A program made the position numbers and the translations under genes. From the NCBI GenBank assembly GCA_900766265.1, contig CAAFUS010000013.1:372001-436000 (forward strand): a DNA stretch of 64,000 nt, in the 5' to 3' direction. The DNA is from Pseudomonadaceae bacterium. GTDB taxonomy: Bacteria; Pseudomonadota; Gammaproteobacteria; Pseudomonadales; Pseudomonadaceae. Each line of letters begins with the position of its first letter. The stretch's first letter is position 1. Of this stretch, positions 60,132-64,000 are shown in pieces. The notes under the pieces are model-generated. The model saw nothing but the letters and a program-made list of their open reading frames with translations. It was not told the origin of the DNA and did not search any database.

Positions 60132-61295
60132 ATGCATCCGTTCAGTTTCGCCACCACCGCCCAGCTGATTTGCGAGCCGGGCTCAGCCAAGCGTCTTGCC
60201 ACCTTGTGCCGGGAGCGAGAGGCGCGCTCGGTGCTGATTGTCACCGACCCGGGCATCACCCGCCTCGGGCTGTTGGACGAGGTCATGCCGGGCTTCCAGA
60301 GCGAAGGGCTGGAGGTGGGCATCTACGACCAGGTGATCGCCGACCCACCGGAAGCGATCGTGCTCGCTGCGGTGGAGCAGGCGAAGGTCAGCAAGGCCGA
60401 CCTGATTGTCGGCTTCGGCGGCGGCAGTTCGATGGATGTCGCCAAGTTGGTCGCCTTGCTGGCGCACCCGGACAACAGCCAGTCGCTGCAGGACATCTAC
60501 GGTGTTGGCAACGCCCGGGGCAGGCGCCTGCCGCTGATCCAGGTGCCGACCACGGCGGGCACCGGATCGGAGGTCACGCAGATCGCCATCATCACCACCG
60601 GCGAGACGACCAAGATGGGCGTTGTCTCGCCGTTGTTGCTGCCGGACCTGGCGTTGCTCGATGCGGACCTTACCCTCGGCCTGCCACCGGCGGTCACCGC
60701 GGCGACGGGTATCGACGCCATGGTGCATGCCATCGAGGCCTATACCAGCGCGTTGAAGAAGAATCCCATGTCCGACCTGCTGGCGCGGGAGGCGCTGCGT
60801 CTGCTGGCGGCCAACCTCGACGAGGCGGTGCACAACGGGCAGAACCGCGAGGCGCGCCAGGCCATGCTGCTCGGCGCCTGCCTGGCCGGTCAGGCGTTCG
60901 CCAACGCGCCGGTGGCTGCGGTCCATGCGCTGGCCTATCCCCTAGGTGGCAACTTCCACATTCCGCACGGGCTGTCGAATGCGCTGGTGCTGCCCCAGGT
61001 GCTGCGCTTCAACGTCAGCGCGGCGACCACCCATTACGGCGAGCTGGCGCCGATCGTCCTAGGTGACCGGCTGCGCACGGGCGATCCATCGACCTACCCC
61101 GAGCAACTGATCCAGGAGTTCGAGCAGATGAGTGCCCGCGTCGGACTGCCGACCCGCCTGCGCGACGCCGGCGTACCGGAGGACATGCTGCCGCAACTGG
61201 CCAAGGAGGCGATGTTGCAGCAGCGCCTGCTGGTCAACAATCCGCGCGAAGTCACCGAGGCCGATGCCCTGGCGATCTACCGCGCCGCTTATTGA
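60132..61295 (+). CDS. iron-containing alcohol dehydrogenase
   Basis: This 387-aa group III alcohol dehydrogenase shows GGGSSMDVAKLVALL near residue 96, TTAGTGSEVTQIAII near residue 137, and the metal site in DAMVHAIEAYTS near 195 (Asp and His) with HALAYPLGGNFHIPHGLSNALVLP near 265 (His residues). It probably interconverts an alcohol and aldehyde linked to the acyl-CoA pathway. It lies 57 bases after the acyl-CoA dehydrogenase, with AGGAGG before the start. Confidence 0.9.
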   Translation: MHPFSFATTAQLICEPGSAKRLATLCREREARSVLIVTDPGITRLGLLDEVMPGFQSEGLEVGIYDQVIADPPEAIVLAAVEQAKVSKADLIVGFGGGSSMDVAKLVALLAHPDNSQSLQDIYGVGNARGRRLPLIQVPTTAGTGSEVTQIAIITTGETTKMGVVSPLLLPDLALLDADLTLGLPPAVTAATGIDAMVHAIEAYTSALKKNPMSDLLAREALRLLAANLDEAVHNGQNREARQAMLLGACLAGQAFANAPVAAVHALAYPLGGNFHIPHGLSNALVLPQVLRFNVSAATTHYGELAPIVLGDRLRTGDPSTYPEQLIQEFEQMSARVGLPTRLRDAGVPEDMLPQLAKEAMLQQRLLVNNPREVTEADALAIYRAAY

Positions 61296-61351
61296 TCCTC
61301 ATTGGCGGGCGGCCTCGGCCGCGCGCCGGCCCGTCAACCAAGGATTTTAGA

Positions 61352-61783
61352 ATGGCCGAACAACCGCAGCATCTGCGCGCCGACTACCGCCACTTCCAGC
61401 CGATCACCACCCGCTGGCACGACAACGACCTCTACGGCCATGTGAACAACGTCGTCTACTACAGCTATTTCGACAGTGCGGTGAACGCCTACCTGATCGA
61501 GCGCGGCGGGCTCGATATCCATGAGGGCGCGGTGGTCGGCTTCGTGGTCAGTTCGTCCTGCGACTACTTCGCCTCCATCGCCTTCCCCGACGCCCTGGAG
61601 GTCGGCCTGCGGGTCGGCAAGCTGGGCAACAGCTCGGTGCAGTACGAGCTGGCGATCTTCAAGGAGAGCCAGGAGCAGGCGTGCGCCGCGGGGCGTTTCG
61701 TTCACGTCTTCGTCGACCGTGCCAGCAACAGGCCGGTGCCGATCCCCGCCAGGCTGCGCGAGGCGCTGGCAGCGCTGGGCTGA
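61352..61783 (+). CDS. 4HBT-family acyl-CoA thioesterase
   Basis: This 143-aa hotdog-fold thioesterase shows TTRWHDNDLYGHVNNVVYYSYFD near residues 20-42, with the conserved Asp and the HVNN motif of the YbgC/4HBT group. The ATG at 61352 follows AAGGATTTT and removes 20 codons of low-complexity extension. As the last gene of the module it may release free acid or CoA. The substrate is unknown. Confidence 0.85.
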   Translation: MAEQPQHLRADYRHFQPITTRWHDNDLYGHVNNVVYYSYFDSAVNAYLIERGGLDIHEGAVVGFVVSSSCDYFASIAFPDALEVGLRVGKLGNSSVQYELAIFKESQEQACAAGRFVHVFVDRASNRPVPIPARLREALAALG

Positions 61784-61838
61784 CCGTCCATGCCAGCCAC
61801 CCGGCGCAACGGCAGGGGTTCCGTTATGCTCGGCGATC

Positions 61839-63278
61839 ATGACGACCGATGATTTCTATCTGCTGGGCTATCTGCTCGGCCTGATCCAGATGCTGGGCAT
61901 CGCCGCGGCCCTGCACGCGGTCTATACCGTGCGTACGGCGCAGGGGGCGATTGCCTGGGCGATCTCGCTGGTGTTCATGCCCTACCTCACGCTGCTGCCG
62001 TACCTGGTGTTCGGCCGCAGCCGTTTCGATGCCTACATACGTGCCCGGCGCGCCGCCGATGACGAAATGCGCGAGGCGATACGCGACCTGGATTGGCGAC
62101 CCTGGATCGAAGAGGCCCAGGCCGCGCGCGAGTCGCCCGCCTATGGCGGGTTGAAGGTACTGGCCGGGCTCGCTGGTCAGCCGGTGCTGGCCAACAACCG
62201 GGTGCGCCTGCTAATCGATGGCGAGGCGGCCTTCGAGGCGATCTTCGACGCCATCGAGACGGCCCGCAAAGTGGTGCTGGTCCAGTTCTTCATCGTGCGC
62301 GACGATGGGCTCGGCCGTCGCCTGCAGGCGTTGCTGCTGCGCAAGGCCGCCGAGGGCGTTAAGGTCTATCTGCTGTTCGACGGCATCGGCAGCCACGCGC
62401 TGTCGCAGCGCTACGTGCGGGCCCTGCGCGAAGGCGGGGTGGAGGTGAAGGGCTTTTCCGCGCGGCGCGGCATGATGACCCGGTTCCAGCTCAATTTCCG
62501 TAACCACCGCAAGCTGGTGGTGGTCGATGGCCGGGTCGGATTCATCGGCGGGCTCAACGTGGGCGACGAGTACCTCGGACTCAGGCCGCCGCTGGCGCCC
62601 TGGCGCGACACCCACCTGGAGCTCGAAGGGCCGGTGCTGGCCTGCTTGCAGGAATCCTTCGCCCAAGACTGGTACTGGGTCACCCACAAGCTGCCGCCGT
62701 TGCTGCTGCCCGAGACGTATCCGGAGAACGGGGTGATCTGCCAGATGGTCGCCGCCGGCCCGGCCGACAGCCAGGAAACCGGTTCGCTGCAGTTCGTCGC
62801 GGCGATCAATGCCGCGCGCCAGCGGATCTGGCTGACCAGCCCGTACTTCGTGCCCGACGAGTCTGTGCTCGGCGCGTTGCGCCTGGCGGTGCTGCGGGGT
62901 GTCGAGGTGCGCTTGCTGTTGCCGTCCCGCCCCGACCATCGGGTGGTTTACGCCGCCTCGAGCTTGTATGCGGGCGAGGCGTTGAAGATGGGCATCCGGG
63001 TGTTCCGCTACCAGCCGGGGTTCATGCACCAGAAGGTTCTGCTGATCGACGACATTTGCGCCGCGGTAGGCAGCGCGAACCTCGACAACCGGTCGTTCCG
63101 GCTGAATTTCGAGCTCACCGTGTTCACTGTGGACGAAGTGTTCGCCAGCGAGGTCGAGGCCATGCTGATGGATGACTTCGACCGCTCGATCGAACTCAGC
63201 CGGCAGAGCCAGCGCAGCACTCACCGGTTGCGCCGGTTCGGCATGCGCATCGCTCGGTTGGTCTCCCCTGTGCTCTAG
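61839..63278 (+). CDS. cls: cardiolipin synthase
   Basis: This 479-aa membrane phospholipase D-family enzyme joins two phosphatidylglycerol molecules to cardiolipin. Two N-terminal transmembrane helices (residues about 5-60) are followed by two HKD motifs, NHRKLVVVDGRVGFIGG near residue 223 and MHQKVLLIDDICAAVGSANLDNRSF near residue 396. Both motifs are complete. Length is normal for Cls (about 480). It lies 55 bases after the thioesterase gene but is probably a separate unit. Confidence 0.93.
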   Translation: MTTDDFYLLGYLLGLIQMLGIAAALHAVYTVRTAQGAIAWAISLVFMPYLTLLPYLVFGRSRFDAYIRARRAADDEMREAIRDLDWRPWIEEAQAARESPAYGGLKVLAGLAGQPVLANNRVRLLIDGEAAFEAIFDAIETARKVVLVQFFIVRDDGLGRRLQALLLRKAAEGVKVYLLFDGIGSHALSQRYVRALREGGVEVKGFSARRGMMTRFQLNFRNHRKLVVVDGRVGFIGGLNVGDEYLGLRPPLAPWRDTHLELEGPVLACLQESFAQDWYWVTHKLPPLLLPETYPENGVICQMVAAGPADSQETGSLQFVAAINAARQRIWLTSPYFVPDESVLGALRLAVLRGVEVRLLLPSRPDHRVVYAASSLYAGEALKMGIRVFRYQPGFMHQKVLLIDDICAAVGSANLDNRSFRLNFELTVFTVDEVFASEVEAMLMDDFDRSIELSRQSQRSTHRLRRFGMRIARLVSPVL

Positions 63279-63347
63279 CACGGGGCTCAAGGAACGATGG
63301 CGGCGCCGGGCGGCTCCAATGAACAAGGAATCCCAAAGGAGTCGGGC

Positions 63348-63839
63348 ATGATCAGGAAAGGCAATCCCGAGGACCTGGAAGCCGTGCTGGCGATCTGGCT
63401 GGCCGCTTCGCTGCAGGCGCATGACTTCATCGAGCCGACCTTCTGGCAGAGCAAGATGGAAGACATGCGCAATCGCTACCTGCCCAGCGCGGAGATCTGG
63501 GTCTACGAGCAATCCGGTGCGATCGAAGGCTTCTGCGCGCTGCAAGGCGATATCCTCGCCGCCCTGTTCGTCGATCCGGAAAACCACAACCAAGGTGTCG
63601 GTTCGGCACTGCTGGACAAGGCCATGGAGCGCTCCGGCGGCCGACTCGAAGTCTGCGTCTACGAGCGCAACAGCGACGCTGTCGCCTTCTACCAGCGTCA
63701 TGGCTTCGTGCAGATCGACCTGCGCACCGACATGCGCTCCGGCCACGTCGAACTGGTGATGTTGCACATGCAGGAGCTCAGCGCCCAGGCTCAGCGTGAA
63801 GCGGACCGAGACGCCACCGCCCTGCTCGAACCCTCCTGA
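63348..63839 (+). CDS. GNAT-family N-acetyltransferase
   Basis: This 163-aa GNAT protein begins MIRKGNPEDLEAVLAIWLAAS and carries the acetyl-CoA-binding segment LFVDPENHNQGVGSALLDKAM near residues 73-93 (motif A) and DAVAFYQRHGF near residue 117. The ATG at 63348 follows AAAGGAG. It resembles the YiaC/YjaB-type acetyltransferases in size and motif spacing. The substrate is unknown. A terminator follows. Confidence 0.85.
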   Translation: MIRKGNPEDLEAVLAIWLAASLQAHDFIEPTFWQSKMEDMRNRYLPSAEIWVYEQSGAIEGFCALQGDILAALFVDPENHNQGVGSALLDKAMERSGGRLEVCVYERNSDAVAFYQRHGFVQIDLRTDMRSGHVELVMLHMQELSAQAQREADRDATALLEPS

Positions 63840-63869
63840 CACGCAGCCTCCAATTCTCGCGGCCAAGAA

Positions 63870-63897
63870 AAAGGCCTGCGGGGTTTCGCAGGCCTTT
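63870..63897. terminator. intrinsic terminator after the acetyltransferase gene
   Basis: AAAGGCCTGCG-GGGTTT-CGCAGGCCTTT is an 11-bp perfect stem with A-run before and TTT after. It serves the acetyltransferase and, from the other side, the His-rich gene. Confidence 0.85.
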
Positions 63898-63902
63898 GGT
63901 GT

Positions 63903-64000
63903 TCAGCGGTGTTTCTTGTGCCACTCGTGCTTGTAGTGGCCCTTGCCCGGGTGTTTGCGGTGATGTTTGTCGTAGCGATCGTCGTGACGGTGCCTGTCGC
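63903..64000 (-). CDS. C-terminal end of a His-rich small protein, truncated by the window
   Basis: The last 31 codons of a minus-strand frame are visible, ending at TGA (63903-63905). The sequence is very rich in His, Lys, Asp and Arg (HRHDDRYDKHHRKHPGKGHY, then HEWHKKHR). Such tails occur in small exported histidine-rich proteins of Pseudomonas that may bind metals. The N-terminus is outside the window, so identity is open. Strand choice rests on composition and the shared terminator. Confidence 0.5.
   Translation of the reverse strand, partial: DRHRHDDRYDKHHRKHPGKGHYKHEWHKKHR

Noticed and set aside
1..64000. Insertion sequences, prophage genes, CRISPR arrays, tRNA or rRNA genes
   Set aside because: Reading both strands I found no transposase, integrase, phage structural gene, regularly spaced repeat array or recognisable structural RNA apart from the two sRNAs.

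Overview
The window is high-GC chromosomal DNA from a gamma-proteobacterium of the family Pseudomonadaceae. The gene blocks and their order match what I recall of Pseudomonas chromosomes: ubiA-ubiC, glcC/glcDEFG, rubredoxin, rubredoxin reductase and HU in one block; an orphan GspE-type ATPase, CYTH-CHAD protein, DUF47-Pit, argE, argA, gshA, tex, amgR-amgS (ompR-envZ), rimB-rimK, hslR, PAP2, hslO and pckA in another. The joining of these blocks with malate synthase G inside the glc operon fits a Pseudomonas stutzeri/Stutzerimonas-type genome, but that species-level placement is inference. I see no prophage, insertion sequence, CRISPR array, rRNA or tRNA.

Layout. 1-5788: end of a sugar-acid operon (2-keto-3-deoxygalactonate kinase and aldolase, a complete TctCBA tripartite transporter, an SDR dehydrogenase and an HbpS-like protein). 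5785-7290: ubiCA, first steps of ubiquinone synthesis, on the minus strand. 7360-16799: glycolate regulon, with glcC divergent from glcDEFG-glcB-glcA and two identical palindromic operators between. 16948-19263: rubredoxin (55 aa), its reductase, an HU protein and an SCP2-domain protein. 19415-22961: glutarate catabolism (LysR regulator, glutaryl-CoA dehydrogenase, CoA-transferase). 23156-25147: LemA and two TPM-domain membrane proteins. 25153-30450: orphan GspE-like ATPase, CYTH-CHAD protein, and DUF47-PitA phosphate transport. 30591-35186: argE, argA, gshA and a hotdog thioesterase. 35263-45463: tex, amgRS, rimKB, hslR, PAP2 phosphatase, hslO, pckA. 45583-52662: an unusual RecQ-family helicase, an HPF/RaiA-like protein, a DUF1028 protein, an M14 carboxypeptidase, a Tat-exported aldo/keto reductase and a TLC-type nucleotide transporter-like protein.

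The most notable region is 52688-53479. Two diverged copies of a roughly 180-bp non-coding unit lie in the same orientation about 0.6 kb apart, flanking a small DUF2845 gene on the opposite strand. Each copy has a CTTACA box, a -10-like hexamer 45 bp downstream, a roughly 110-nt transcribed region full of GGA motifs placed in hairpin loops, and a strong intrinsic terminator. This is the design of the GacA-controlled Rsm (CsrB-type) small RNAs that sequester RsmA/RsmE. I interpret them as tandem rsmX/Y/Z-family genes.

53533-64000 holds an MFS drug-type exporter with a divergent TetR regulator and a 14-bp palindrome between them, a small acidic protein, a LysR regulator divergent from a beta-oxidation-like module (3-hydroxyacyl-CoA dehydrogenase, acyl-CoA dehydrogenase, iron alcohol dehydrogenase, thioesterase), a cardiolipin synthase, a GNAT acetyltransferase and the end of a histidine-rich protein that runs off the window.
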